Source: Limnohabitans sp. 2KL-1
Lineage (GTDB): Bacteria; Pseudomonadota; Gammaproteobacteria; Burkholderiales; Burkholderiaceae_C
DNA: 64,000 nt
Reading direction: 5' to 3'
Assembly (NCBI RefSeq): GCF_003063435.1
Contig: NZ_NESL01000001.1
Location: 806,001-870,000, forward strand
A model generated the notes under the pieces. That model was not told where the DNA came from. It did not search any database and was given only the letters and a program-made list of their open reading frames with translations. This document shows positions 8,410 to 16,964 of the stretch, piece by piece. Position 1 is the stretch's first letter. Each line of letters opens with the position of its first letter. A program made the position numbers and the translations under genes.

Positions 8410-9387
8410 ATGACATCCCAAATACCTTCACCGCTCAGAATTTTCCTGTCGTCGATGTGTCTGAGCTTGGGTGGACTGGTGTTCCCCGCACTGGCCCAAT
8501 CGCAGTCGCCCATCAAAATTCTGGTGGGCGCACCTGCGGGCGGCACCACCGACACCATGGCCCGTACGCTGGCGCAAGTCTTGGGTACGCAGCTGGGCCG
8601 CAGTGTGGTGGTAGAAAACAAGCCCGGTGCAGGCGGCAATCTGGCAGCAGACGCCGTAGCCAAGGCCGTGCCTGACGGCAACACCTTGTTGATGAGTTTC
8701 ACCAGCCACGCCATCAACGCCTCGCTCTACCCCAGCTTGCCTTTTGACCCGGTCAAGGATTTCACGCCGCTGACCATGGTGTCCACCTCGCCGTCCATTT
8801 TGGTGGCGCACCCCAGGCTGCCGGTGAACAACGTGAAAGAGTTGATGGCGCTGGCCAAAGCCAAGCCGGGGCAGCTGAATTTCGCCATTGGCGCTTTGGG
8901 CTCGTCGCTGCACATGGCCGGTGATGCGTTCAAGATGCAGGCGGGTGTGTACATCGTCAACATCCCTTATCGGGGCACAGCCCCTGCGGTGCAAGACGTG
9001 CTGGCCGGTCAGGTCGATCTGATGTTTGCGGCGGTGGGCAATGTGCAGTCGCACATCAAGGCGGGCAAGCTCAAGGCGCTGGGCGTGACCAGCGCCAAGC
9101 GCCTGGCGGCTTTTCCAGAGGTGCCTGCGGTGGGCGAGAGCTTGCCAGGCTATGAATCCAGCGCCTGGTTTGGCCTGTTTGGCCCAGGCCGCATGAGCCC
9201 CGATGTGACCAAAAAGCTGGCCGATGCAGCCCGCGCCGCGGTGCATTCGCCCGATGTCAAGCGCCGCATTGAAAGCGAAGGGGCCACGCCTGTGGGCAGC
9301 AGCCCGCAAGAATTTGCCAACTTTGTAGACAGTGAGATTGTGCGCTGGCGCAAAGTCGTGCAATACGCCGGAGCCAAACCAGAATGA
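8410..9387 (+). CDS. Bug/TctC-family extracytoplasmic solute-binding protein
   Basis: A 325-residue secreted protein with a hydrophobic N-terminus ending in ALAQ, then the Bug-family landmarks PIKILVGAPAGGTTDTMART, GRSVVVENKPGAGGNLAADAVAKA and LPFDPVKDFTPLTMV. The family binds carboxylates or amides for TctAB-type transporters or for sensing. No tctA or tctB is present in this window, so this is an orphan binding protein, as is common in Burkholderiales. It overlaps the downstream hydratase gene by 4 bp, tying it to the catabolic enzymes and suggesting that its ligand is the pathway substrate or an intermediate. Confidence 0.9.
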   Translation: MTSQIPSPLRIFLSSMCLSLGGLVFPALAQSQSPIKILVGAPAGGTTDTMARTLAQVLGTQLGRSVVVENKPGAGGNLAADAVAKAVPDGNTLLMSFTSHAINASLYPSLPFDPVKDFTPLTMVSTSPSILVAHPRLPVNNVKELMALAKAKPGQLNFAIGALGSSLHMAGDAFKMQAGVYIVNIPYRGTAPAVQDVLAGQVDLMFAAVGNVQSHIKAGKLKALGVTSAKRLAAFPEVPAVGESLPGYESSAWFGLFGPGRMSPDVTKKLADAARAAVHSPDVKRRIESEGATPVGSSPQEFANFVDSEIVRWRKVVQYAGAKPE

Positions 9388-10664
9388 GTGCTACCCCTTC
9401 GCAAACCCTGGCGCAAAAACTCATCGCCCGTGCGGCGGGCCGTGCCCATGTGGCCGTGGGCGAGGTGGTCACCTGCAATGTCGACTTGGCCATGTTCCAT
9501 GACTCGTCAGGTCCCAGACGACTCAAACCCATGCTGGATGAGTTGGGCGCAGACATCTGGGACAAAAACAAAGTGGTGCTGGTGCTGGACCACTATGTGC
9601 CCGCCCAGGACGCCGATGCGCAGCAAATTGTGCAAATTACCCGCGACACGGCCAAGCAATGGAAGCTGCCACATGTCATTGACAGCGAGGGCATCTGCCA
9701 TGTGGTGCTGCCCGAGCGCGGGCATTTGAAGCCCGGCATGTTTTGCGTGGGCGGCGATTCGCATTCGCCCACGGGCGGTGCCTTTGGTTGCTACATGTTC
9801 GGCATTGGTGCGACGGAGATGCTGGGCGTGTGCGTGACCGGCCAGATTTGGGTGCAGGTGCCGCGCACTTTGCGCATGCACTGGTCGGGCCGCCTGCAAG
9901 CGGGCGTGTCGGCCAAGGACATGATGCTGCACATGATTGGCCGTTTTGGCATGAACGGTGGGCAATACCAAGCGGTGGAATTTGCGGGGTCTGCCGTGCA
10001 GGCGCTGTCCATGGCCGAGCGCATGACGCTGTCCAACATGAGCGCCGAGATGGGCGCGCAGGTCGGTCTGATTGCGGCAGACGAGACCACCTTGAGGTAC
10101 TTGCGCGGTATCGGTGTTGCCCCCGAGTCGTTGGCGGGTGCCGAACAATGGTTCACCGACGACGATGCCGAGTGTGAGCAGCACACGTTTGATGCTTCCA
10201 GTCTCAGTCCCCAAGTGGCGGCACCGCACAGCCCGGCCAACACGCGTGACGTGGCTGAATTTTCAGAAGTCACACCCAGCATCGCTTACATCGGCGCCTG
10301 CACCGGGGCCAAACTCGAAGACCTGCGGGCCGCCGCTTCTGTGCTCAAGGGCCAGCGTGTGGCCGCTGGTGTGCAGCTCATGGTGGCACCCGCCAGCGCC
10401 AGAGAACAAGCGCAAGCCACGCAAGAAGGCGTGATGCAAATCCTGCAAGATGCCGGGGCCACCGTGTTGCCCAACAGCTGTGGCGCGTGTGCGGGCTACG
10501 GTGCAACTTTCCCCGAGGGCTCTACCGTGATCTCGACCACCGCCCGCAACTTCAAGGGCCGCATGGGCCCGGCCAGCGTGAACGTGTATCTGGCCTCGCC
10601 CTACACCGTGGCGGCTTCGGCCTTGCGCGGTCACATCAGCGATGCGCGTGAGGTGCTGGCATGA
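9384..10664 (+). CDS. aconitase-superfamily hydratase, large subunit (LeuC/dimethylmaleate-hydratase-like)
   Basis: A 426-residue Fe-S hydro-lyase subunit. The three cluster cysteines are visible as C306 (IGACTGAKLEDL) and C366/C369 (NSCGACAGYG). The N-terminal half contains VLDHYVPAQ and GGDSHSPTGGAFG. Where classical isopropylmalate isomerases read CTNGR, this protein reads CTGAK, which argues for a substrate other than isopropylmalate. The operon holds an ICL/PEP-mutase-family lyase, as in the 2,3-dimethylmaleate branch of nicotinate fermentation (dimethylmaleate hydratase plus dimethylmalate lyase), so hydration of a substituted maleate or fumarate is my inference. It is coupled to the small subunit by a 4-bp overlap. 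Confidence 0.82.
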   Translation: MSATPSQTLAQKLIARAAGRAHVAVGEVVTCNVDLAMFHDSSGPRRLKPMLDELGADIWDKNKVVLVLDHYVPAQDADAQQIVQITRDTAKQWKLPHVIDSEGICHVVLPERGHLKPGMFCVGGDSHSPTGGAFGCYMFGIGATEMLGVCVTGQIWVQVPRTLRMHWSGRLQAGVSAKDMMLHMIGRFGMNGGQYQAVEFAGSAVQALSMAERMTLSNMSAEMGAQVGLIAADETTLRYLRGIGVAPESLAGAEQWFTDDDAECEQHTFDASSLSPQVAAPHSPANTRDVAEFSEVTPSIAYIGACTGAKLEDLRAAASVLKGQRVAAGVQLMVAPASAREQAQATQEGVMQILQDAGATVLPNSCGACAGYGATFPEGSTVISTTARNFKGRMGPASVNVYLASPYTVAASALRGHISDAREVLA

Positions 10665-11164
10665 AAAATCGCATCTTCCAAAATGCCCGCGTCTGGCGGG
10701 TCGGGGCCGATGTGGACACCGATGCGCTGGCCCCTGGTGCCTACATGAAGCACGGTCTGGAAGTGATTGGCTGGCATTGCCTGGAGGCGGTGCGCAGCGA
10801 CTTTGCCTCGGGCGTGCGCGAGGGCGATGTGATCGTGGCTGGGGCCAATTTCGGCATCGGCTCATCGCGCGAGCAGGCAGCGGGCGTGCTCCGGCACCTC
10901 GGCCTGGCGGCGGTGCTCGCACCGTCCTACAGCGGCTTGTATTTTCGCAACGCCTTCAACCTCGGGTTGTTGCTGTTGACCTGCCCCGAGGCCAGCAAGA
11001 TTGAAGAAGGCGAGCGCCTGGCGCTGCAGTTTGAAGGGGACACGCCAGTGGTGTTGCGAACCAACGGGCAGCGCCTGATTTGCGCACCGATCCCCGAATT
11101 TCTGATGGACATGGTCGACGCAGGTGGCTTGTTGCCGCTGCTCAAACAACAAAAGCAAGGATGA
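10661..11164 (+). CDS. aconitase-superfamily hydratase, small subunit (LeuD-like)
   Basis: A 167-residue swivel-domain subunit that completes the hydratase. It shows VDTDALAPGAYMK near the start, then VIVAGANFGIGSSREQAAGVL (about residues 50-70; the GSSREQA loop binds substrate carboxylates) and SYSGLYFRNAFNLGL. It is shorter than typical proteobacterial LeuD (about 200 aa) and closer to archaeal or homoaconitase-type small subunits. It lies between the large subunit and hyuB with 4-bp overlaps on both sides. A true leucine-biosynthesis leuD would normally neighbour leuB, which is absent here. Confidence 0.82.
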   Translation: MKNRIFQNARVWRVGADVDTDALAPGAYMKHGLEVIGWHCLEAVRSDFASGVREGDVIVAGANFGIGSSREQAAGVLRHLGLAAVLAPSYSGLYFRNAFNLGLLLLTCPEASKIEEGERLALQFEGDTPVVLRTNGQRLICAPIPEFLMDMVDAGGLLPLLKQQKQG

Positions 11165-12864
11165 ACCCGATGGTTTCAGCTTCACACAACCCGGCCACCC
11201 TGGACCCGGTGATGGACCCCGTGACTTTGGCCGTGCTGCGCGGCCGCTTGGAACAAATCGCCGACGAGATGGACGCGACGCTCTACCGCAGCGCCTTCAA
11301 CCCCATCATTGCCGAGGCGCACGACGCTTGCCACGGCCTGTACGACGCCATCACCGGCGACACCCTGATCCAGGGCAAGTCAGGTCTGCCGGTGTTTGTG
11401 GGCGCCATGGCCTTTGCCGTGCGGGCGGCCATGCGCGTGGCGGCCGAGCGCGGCGGCATGCAGCCGGGCGATGTGTGGCTGTTCAACGACCCCTACGAAG
11501 GCGGCACCCACGCCAACGACTTCAAGCTGGTCAAACCCTGCTTTCGCAATGGGCAGTTGTATTGCTTTTTGGCCTCGGCCGCGCATTGGCACGATGTGGG
11601 CGGCGCAGTGCCCGGCAACTACAACCCGGCGGCCACCGAGTGCTGGCAAGAAGCGGTGCAGATCCCGCCGGTGCGCATCTTGCGCGGCGGCGTGCTCGAC
11701 GACGACGTGCTGGCCATTTTGCGCGCCAACACCCGCCTGCCCGACAGCCTGTGGGGCGACCTGAACGGCCAGCTGGCTGCGCTCGAATTGGGCGCCCGCC
11801 GCCTGGACGGCCTGCTTGACGAATACGGCGACGCCAAAGTGGCTCAGGCCCTGGTGGAGCTGCGTACCCGCGCCGTGCGCCTGATGCGTTCGCACATCAC
11901 CAGCCTGCCCGATGGCCGCTACAGCTTTGAAGACGTGCTCGACAACGACGGCGTGAAAGACGAGCTGCTCACCATTGCGCTCGACATGACCGTGGCTGGC
12001 GATCGGCTGACGCTGGATTTTTCGCGTACCTCGGCGCAATGCGCCGGGCCGGTGAACATTTCACGCGCCACAGCGGTCGCCGCTTGTTATGTGGCTTTGA
12101 AGCATGTCTTCCCCGATGTGCCGGCCAACGCGGGTGTGCTGGACGCGGTGGACTTTGTGATCCCCGACGGCCTGGTCATCAGCGCCTCGCGTCCGCGCCC
12201 GGTGGGTGGCTACACCGAAACCATTTTGCGCATGATCGACGTGATCTTCAGCGCCACGGCCTTGGCCGACCCGCAGCGGGCCGTGGCCCATGCTTACGGC
12301 ACCATCAACGCCTTGTCGATCGCAGGGCACCGCACCGACGACAAGCGCAAGGGCCAGCGTTGGGTGATGTTCAGCTTTTTTGGCGGTGGCCACGGTGGCC
12401 ACTCGGATGGCGATGGCCTGTCGCACGGCAATGCGCCGATCTCCACCGCCACCATCCCACCGATGGAAATTTTGGAAGCGGCCTATCCGGTGCGCTTCAC
12501 GCAGTGGGCCTTGCGCCCCGGCTCGGGCGGCGACGGCCAGCACCGGGGCGGTCTGGGTGCGATTTACGAGATCGAATTGCTTGAAGACAGCGCCGAGGCT
12601 TTCATTTTTGGCGAGCGTGGCAAGTCGGCCCCCAAAGGCATCCACGGCGGCCAGCCTGCGTTGCCCAATGTGTTTGAGTATTGCCAGAACGGCGAATGGA
12701 AGACGCCACCCATGGTGTCCAAGATGCTGGGCATTCACCTGAAAAAAGGCGACCGCGTGCGCCTGCAAACCCCGGGCGGCGGCGGCTGGGGATCGCCCGC
12801 AGAGCGATCGGCGCAAGACCGTGCCAAAGACAGCGCACTGGGTTACACCAAGGAACAAGCATGA
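11161..12864 (+). CDS. hydantoinase B / oxoprolinase-type beta subunit
   Basis: A 567-residue HyuB-family protein. Landmarks are DPVTLAVLRGRLEQIADEMD near the N-terminus, GDVWLFNDPYEGGTHANDFK (about 105-124), a C-terminal GSGGDGQHRGGLG and a final QTPGGGGWGSP. With HyuA it forms ATP-dependent enzymes that open cyclic amides (5-oxoproline, N-methylhydantoin) or, in relatives, carboxylate ketones. ATG 11161 overlaps the preceding leuD-like stop and its own stop overlaps hyuA. The B-before-A order is less common than A-B. The reaction here is inferred to be opening of a cyclic imide or lactam. Confidence 0.9.
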   Translation: MNPMVSASHNPATLDPVMDPVTLAVLRGRLEQIADEMDATLYRSAFNPIIAEAHDACHGLYDAITGDTLIQGKSGLPVFVGAMAFAVRAAMRVAAERGGMQPGDVWLFNDPYEGGTHANDFKLVKPCFRNGQLYCFLASAAHWHDVGGAVPGNYNPAATECWQEAVQIPPVRILRGGVLDDDVLAILRANTRLPDSLWGDLNGQLAALELGARRLDGLLDEYGDAKVAQALVELRTRAVRLMRSHITSLPDGRYSFEDVLDNDGVKDELLTIALDMTVAGDRLTLDFSRTSAQCAGPVNISRATAVAACYVALKHVFPDVPANAGVLDAVDFVIPDGLVISASRPRPVGGYTETILRMIDVIFSATALADPQRAVAHAYGTINALSIAGHRTDDKRKGQRWVMFSFFGGGHGGHSDGDGLSHGNAPISTATIPPMEILEAAYPVRFTQWALRPGSGGDGQHRGGLGAIYEIELLEDSAEAFIFGERGKSAPKGIHGGQPALPNVFEYCQNGEWKTPPMVSKMLGIHLKKGDRVRLQTPGGGGWGSPAERSAQDRAKDSALGYTKEQA

Positions 12865-14933
12865 GCGAGGCAGCATTGAACCAACCGCATTGGGTGGTCG
12901 GCGTGGACGTGGGCGGGACCTTCACCGACCTGTTTGTGCTGGACGAAAAAACCGGCCAAGCCCGCATCGTCAAAGTGCCTTCGACCCGGGGCGAAGAAGC
13001 CCGGGGCTTCATGAACGGCATCGCCAAAGTGACGGGCAACACGGGCGCCGATGGTGCCAAAGACATCGCCACCATCGTGCATGGCACCACCGTGGGCACC
13101 AACGCCTTGCTGGAGCGCAAGATCGCCCGCACCGGCATCATCACCACACGCGGGTTCCGCGACGTGTTGGAGATGCGCCGCCGCGACCGTCCGCAAACCT
13201 GGGGCCTGCGCGGCAGCTACACCCCGGTGGTGCCCCGCGCCTGGCGTCTGGAAGTGGACGAGCGCGTGTTGGCCGATGGGCAGTTGCACACGCCCGTGAA
13301 TCTGGATCAGGTGCGCGAACAAGCTCGCGCTCTGCTGGCCGAAGGCTGCGAGGCGGTGTGTGTGTTCTTTGTGCACGCCTATGCCAACCCAGGTAACGAA
13401 CAAGCCGCTGTGGCGGCCGTGCGCGAGATCTGGCCCAACAGCTATGTGACGGCCGCCAGTGAAGTGCTGCCCGAAATCCGTGAGTTCGAGCGCTGCTCCA
13501 CAGCCACCCTGAATGCTGCTTTGCAGCCCGTGGTGGGCAGCTATTTGCAGCGCCTCGATGGCGACCTGCGCGCCCAGGGCTTTGGCGGTGAATTGCTGAT
13601 TGTGCAAAGCAATGGAGGCGTCATGTCGCGCCAGACGGCTTGTGATGTGCCGGTGCGCACCGCGCTGTCCGGGCCTGCGGCCGGCGTGATGGCCTGCGCC
13701 GAAATCGCCCGCGCTTCGGGTTTTGAGAACGTCATCACCGGCGACATCGGCGGCACCTCGTTTGACGTGTCCTTGGTGGCGGGGGGCGAAGCGGCACTCG
13801 CTGCGCAAACGTCCATTGAGTTTGGCTTGGTGGTGCGCTCGCCCATGATCCAGATCGAGACCATCGGTGCTGGTGGCGGCTCGATCGCTTCGGTCGATGC
13901 GGGCGGCATGCTGCAGGTCGGCCCCGAGTCGGCCGGCAGCATTCCTGGCCCAGCTTGTTATGGGCGCGGCAACACCCGCCCCACCGTGACCGATGCCAAC
14001 GTGCTCTTGGGCCGCATTGCGGCCGACCGGCCTTTGGGCGGCGGCTTGCTGCAAAAGCTCGATTCGGGCTTGTCCGAACAAGCCATTGCCCAGCATGTGG
14101 CTGAGCCTTTGGGCCTGACGGCGCTGGCCGCAGCTGAGGCGATTTTGACGGTGGCCAATGCCCGCATGGCGGGCGCGATCCGCGTGGTGTCGATCGAGCG
14201 CGGCCACGATCCGCGCCAGTTCGCCTACATGCCCTTTGGTGGCGGCGGCGGCCTGCATGTGTGCGCCATGATGCGCGAGGTGGGCGTGACCACCGGCATC
14301 GTGCCGCGTTATCCGGGCGTGACATCGGCGCTGGGCTGTGTGATGGCCGACATGCGCCACGACGCGGTGCAGACCCTCAACGTCGCCTTGGCCGATGTGG
14401 CTTGGCCTGCCTTGCTGGAGCGGGTGGATGGTCTGGCTGAGGCTTGCCAGGTGCGCCTCGATTCCGCCGGGGTGAACTTTGTGCGGGTAGATGAAGTCAT
14501 CAGCTTTGACATGCTCTACATGGGCCAGACACACACCCTGCAAGTGCCCCTGAAGCGCGAAGCTTTGAACGCAGCAGGATTGCTGGCCGCGTTTGAGGCG
14601 GCTTACCAACATGCCTTTGGCCGTGTGCTGCAAGGCCCGGTGATCCGCGTGATGAACCTGCGTTATGCCCGCATTGGGCGTCGTCCCAAGTTCGACCTGG
14701 CGGTGCTGGCGCCGCAAGGCGAAGGCCGTACCGCCCCGGTGGGCGAGCAGCAGGTCTACCACCAGGGCCAGTGGTGGACGGCGCAGCGTTACGAACGCTT
14801 GAGCCTGCCCGTGGGTACCGTGGTGCAAGGCCCCGCGATTTTGGAGCAGCCCGACACGACCGTCTGGCTCGAACCCGGCTTTGAAGGGCGGGTCGACAAA
14901 CTGGGCAACCTGTTGGTGGAGCGCAGCGCATGA
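12861..14933 (+). CDS. hydantoinase A / oxoprolinase-type alpha subunit
   Basis: A 690-residue HyuA-family ATPase subunit. The N-terminal phosphate-binding loop GVDVGGTFTDLFVLDEKTG is at about residues 12-30. IVHGTTVGTNALLERK follows at about 76-91, then GPAAGVMACAEIA and GDIGGTSFDVSLVAGG in the actin-like ATPase part, and a C-terminal barrel ending in GPAILEQPDTTVWLEPGF. It is full length for the family. It overlaps hyuB and the isochorismatase-like gene by 4 bp, so these three products are probably made in concert and act on successive intermediates. Confidence 0.92.
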   Translation: MSEAALNQPHWVVGVDVGGTFTDLFVLDEKTGQARIVKVPSTRGEEARGFMNGIAKVTGNTGADGAKDIATIVHGTTVGTNALLERKIARTGIITTRGFRDVLEMRRRDRPQTWGLRGSYTPVVPRAWRLEVDERVLADGQLHTPVNLDQVREQARALLAEGCEAVCVFFVHAYANPGNEQAAVAAVREIWPNSYVTAASEVLPEIREFERCSTATLNAALQPVVGSYLQRLDGDLRAQGFGGELLIVQSNGGVMSRQTACDVPVRTALSGPAAGVMACAEIARASGFENVITGDIGGTSFDVSLVAGGEAALAAQTSIEFGLVVRSPMIQIETIGAGGGSIASVDAGGMLQVGPESAGSIPGPACYGRGNTRPTVTDANVLLGRIAADRPLGGGLLQKLDSGLSEQAIAQHVAEPLGLTALAAAEAILTVANARMAGAIRVVSIERGHDPRQFAYMPFGGGGGLHVCAMMREVGVTTGIVPRYPGVTSALGCVMADMRHDAVQTLNVALADVAWPALLERVDGLAEACQVRLDSAGVNFVRVDEVISFDMLYMGQTHTLQVPLKREALNAAGLLAAFEAAYQHAFGRVLQGPVIRVMNLRYARIGRRPKFDLAVLAPQGEGRTAPVGEQQVYHQGQWWTAQRYERLSLPVGTVVQGPAILEQPDTTVWLEPGFEGRVDKLGNLLVERSA

Positions 14934-15532
14934 ACTTGAAGACCGCCAAGCTGGGCATGGTCATCGTGGACCTGCAAAACGATTTTCTCGCGCCCGATGG
15001 CGCTTATGCCCGGGGCAACACCCTGAGTGCCGAGGCGGTGAAACTGCCCGAGCGCATGGCCCCGGTAGCACGTGCCATCAAGGGGCTTGGCGGCTTGGTC
15101 ACGGCCAGCCTGTTCACGCTGTGGCCCAACGCGCAGGGCGAACCCATGATCTCGGCGCACCTCAAAGAGCGTCGCCCGTTTTTGCGTAAGGGCGACTTTG
15201 CGCCGGGCAGCCGAGGGCAGGCCAATGTGGATTTGCTCGCACCGTTGGTCGATGTGTCGGTGTTCAAGGTGGCGTATTCGGCTTTCTTCAACACGCAGCT
15301 CGACTGGGTGCTCAAAAAATCGGGGATCGACACCTTGGTGGTGTGCGGCATCGTCACCAACGGTGGCGTGGCCAGCACGGTGCGCGATGCCCATGTGCGC
15401 GACTACCACGTCATCGTGTTGTCGGATGGTTGCGCCGCCTTCAGCGAAGCTGCGCACCAGGCCGCGCTGGCCGACATGGGCTCGGTGGCCGAGGTCATGG
15501 ACAGCGCCGCTTTTTTGAAACAACTGGGCTGA
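14930..15532 (+). CDS. isochorismatase-fold hydrolase lacking the usual catalytic cysteine
   Basis: A 200-residue isochorismatase-family protein. The catalytic Asp (D14 in VIVDLQNDF) and Lys (K113 in VFKVAYSAF) are present. The position that holds the nucleophilic Cys in amidase members (GVATNVCV-type motif) reads GIVTNGGV, so Cys is replaced by G146. Loss of this Cys to Gly is known in isochorismatases such as EntB and PhzD, which hydrolyse vinyl ethers without a covalent intermediate. C139 lies seven residues earlier but is not in the usual place. In this operon an amidase step after ring opening would be expected, so the chemistry is open. Confidence 0.85.
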   Translation: MNLKTAKLGMVIVDLQNDFLAPDGAYARGNTLSAEAVKLPERMAPVARAIKGLGGLVTASLFTLWPNAQGEPMISAHLKERRPFLRKGDFAPGSRGQANVDLLAPLVDVSVFKVAYSAFFNTQLDWVLKKSGIDTLVVCGIVTNGGVASTVRDAHVRDYHVIVLSDGCAAFSEAAHQAALADMGSVAEVMDSAAFLKQLG

Positions 15533-15536
15533 AGCC

Positions 15537-16964
15537 ATGAGCGCGCCGCTGCCGCAAGTTTGCCGGGCTGCCGAATTTCCAGCCGATGTGCACGCCGAGG
15601 ACCACACGCCAGTGGTCATCGTGGGCGCTGGCGCTTGTGGCCTCACGGCCGCGCTGGCCTTGCACCGCTTGGGCGTTCAGTGCGTCGTGCTGGAGCGCGA
15701 TGCGTTTGCAGCGGGCTCCACCGCCTTGTCGTCGGGTTTCATACCTGCACCTGGCACGCATGCGCAGCAGGCCCAGGGCATCACCGACAGCGTGGATTTG
15801 TTTGCCTCAGACATCCAGGCAAAAGCCCATGGCCAGGCCGCGCCGCATCTGGTGCAAGCCTATGCAAGCCACATTGGCCCGGCGCTCGATGCGCTGGCCC
15901 AGCACCACGGCCTGCCCTGGCAGGTGCTGGACAATTTTTTGTACCCCGGCCACAGCGCCCACCGCATGCACGCCGTGCCCGAAAAAACCGGGGCCGGTCT
16001 GATGAGCCGCCTGCAAGCGGCTGCCGACGCCGCAGGGGTGGTGGTGCTCACGCAGGCGCAGGTGACCGAGCTGTGGGCCGACGATGCGCGGCGCATCCAT
16101 GGGGTGGGTTTTGTGCGGCCCGATGGCCAGACCGAGCGCATCCGCTGCGATGCGGTGCTGTTGGCCTGCAACGGTTTTGGCGGGGCAGCGGCCATGGTCA
16201 AAGAGCTGCTGCCCGAGATGGCCGAGGCCACTTATGCGGGCCATGTGGGCAACGATGGCAGTGCCATCGCCTGGGGCCAACAACTGGGTGCGCGATTGGC
16301 CGACCTGGGTGCTTACCAAGGGCACGGCTCTTGGGCCGTGCCGCAAGGGGCTTTGATCTCGTGGGCGCTGATGATGGAAGGCGGTGTGCAAATCAACGCC
16401 CAAGGCCAGCGTTTTCACGACGAAACCCAGGGCTATTCGGAGGCGGCAGTGCATGTGCTGGCGCAGCCGGGTGGTGTGGCCTGGAATGTGTTCGACGATG
16501 CGCTGCTGACTTTCGCGCAAGAGTTCCCGGATTTTGTGGCGGCACAGGGCGCGGGTGCGGTGCAACACGCCGCCGATGCACAGGCGCTCGCCCAGCTGAT
16601 CGGCTGCCCGCCCGAGGCCTTGCAAGCCGCTTTGAACGCAGTTCAGCCGGGCACCGATCCGGCCACAGGCCGCACGTTCAAACGCGCCCTGCAAGCGCCG
16701 TTTCACGCCATCAAGGTGACAGGCGCCTTGTTCCACACCCAGGGCGGTCTGGACATCGACGCGCAAACCCGCGTGTTGCGCCAAGACGGCAGACCCTTGC
16801 CCAATTTGCTGGCCGCAGGCGGCGCAGCGCGGGGCGTGTCGGGTCAGGCGGTTTGGGGCTATCTGTCGGGCAACGGTTTGCTCAGTGCCATCGCCGGTGG
16901 GCACATTGCTGCGCATACGGTCGCCAATAAGGCAAAACAACATTTGAAGGATTCGGCACCATGA
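15537..16964 (+). CDS. FAD-dependent dehydrogenase (fumarate reductase / succinate dehydrogenase flavoprotein-like)
   Basis: A 475-residue flavoprotein with the dinucleotide-binding GAGACGLTAALALHRLG at about residues 26-42 followed by the acidic VVLERD. It also has RFHDETQGYSEAA in the middle and a C-terminal FAD-closing segment (LLAAGGAARGVSGQAVWGYL). It resembles the fumarate-reductase / 3-ketosteroid-dehydrogenase group, which inserts or removes a C=C bond next to a carbonyl. In this operon it could desaturate a succinate-type acid to give the hydratase substrate (inference). It starts 4 bp after the isochorismatase-like stop and overlaps the lyase gene by 4 bp. Confidence 0.83.
   Translation: MSAPLPQVCRAAEFPADVHAEDHTPVVIVGAGACGLTAALALHRLGVQCVVLERDAFAAGSTALSSGFIPAPGTHAQQAQGITDSVDLFASDIQAKAHGQAAPHLVQAYASHIGPALDALAQHHGLPWQVLDNFLYPGHSAHRMHAVPEKTGAGLMSRLQAAADAAGVVVLTQAQVTELWADDARRIHGVGFVRPDGQTERIRCDAVLLACNGFGGAAAMVKELLPEMAEATYAGHVGNDGSAIAWGQQLGARLADLGAYQGHGSWAVPQGALISWALMMEGGVQINAQGQRFHDETQGYSEAAVHVLAQPGGVAWNVFDDALLTFAQEFPDFVAAQGAGAVQHAADAQALAQLIGCPPEALQAALNAVQPGTDPATGRTFKRALQAPFHAIKVTGALFHTQGGLDIDAQTRVLRQDGRPLPNLLAAGGAARGVSGQAVWGYLSGNGLLSAIAGGHIAAHTVANKAKQHLKDSAP

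Noticed and set aside
9384..11164. Leucine-biosynthesis leuCD
   Set aside because: No leuB or leuA neighbour, a substrate-loop difference (CTGAK) and embedding in a catabolic operon make a biosynthetic role unlikely.
12843..14828. Long antisense frame (661 codons) opposite hyuA
   Set aside because: Composition is His/Gln/Arg-rich in the way antisense of high-GC genes always is, and it is fully contained opposite a clear HyuA coding sequence.
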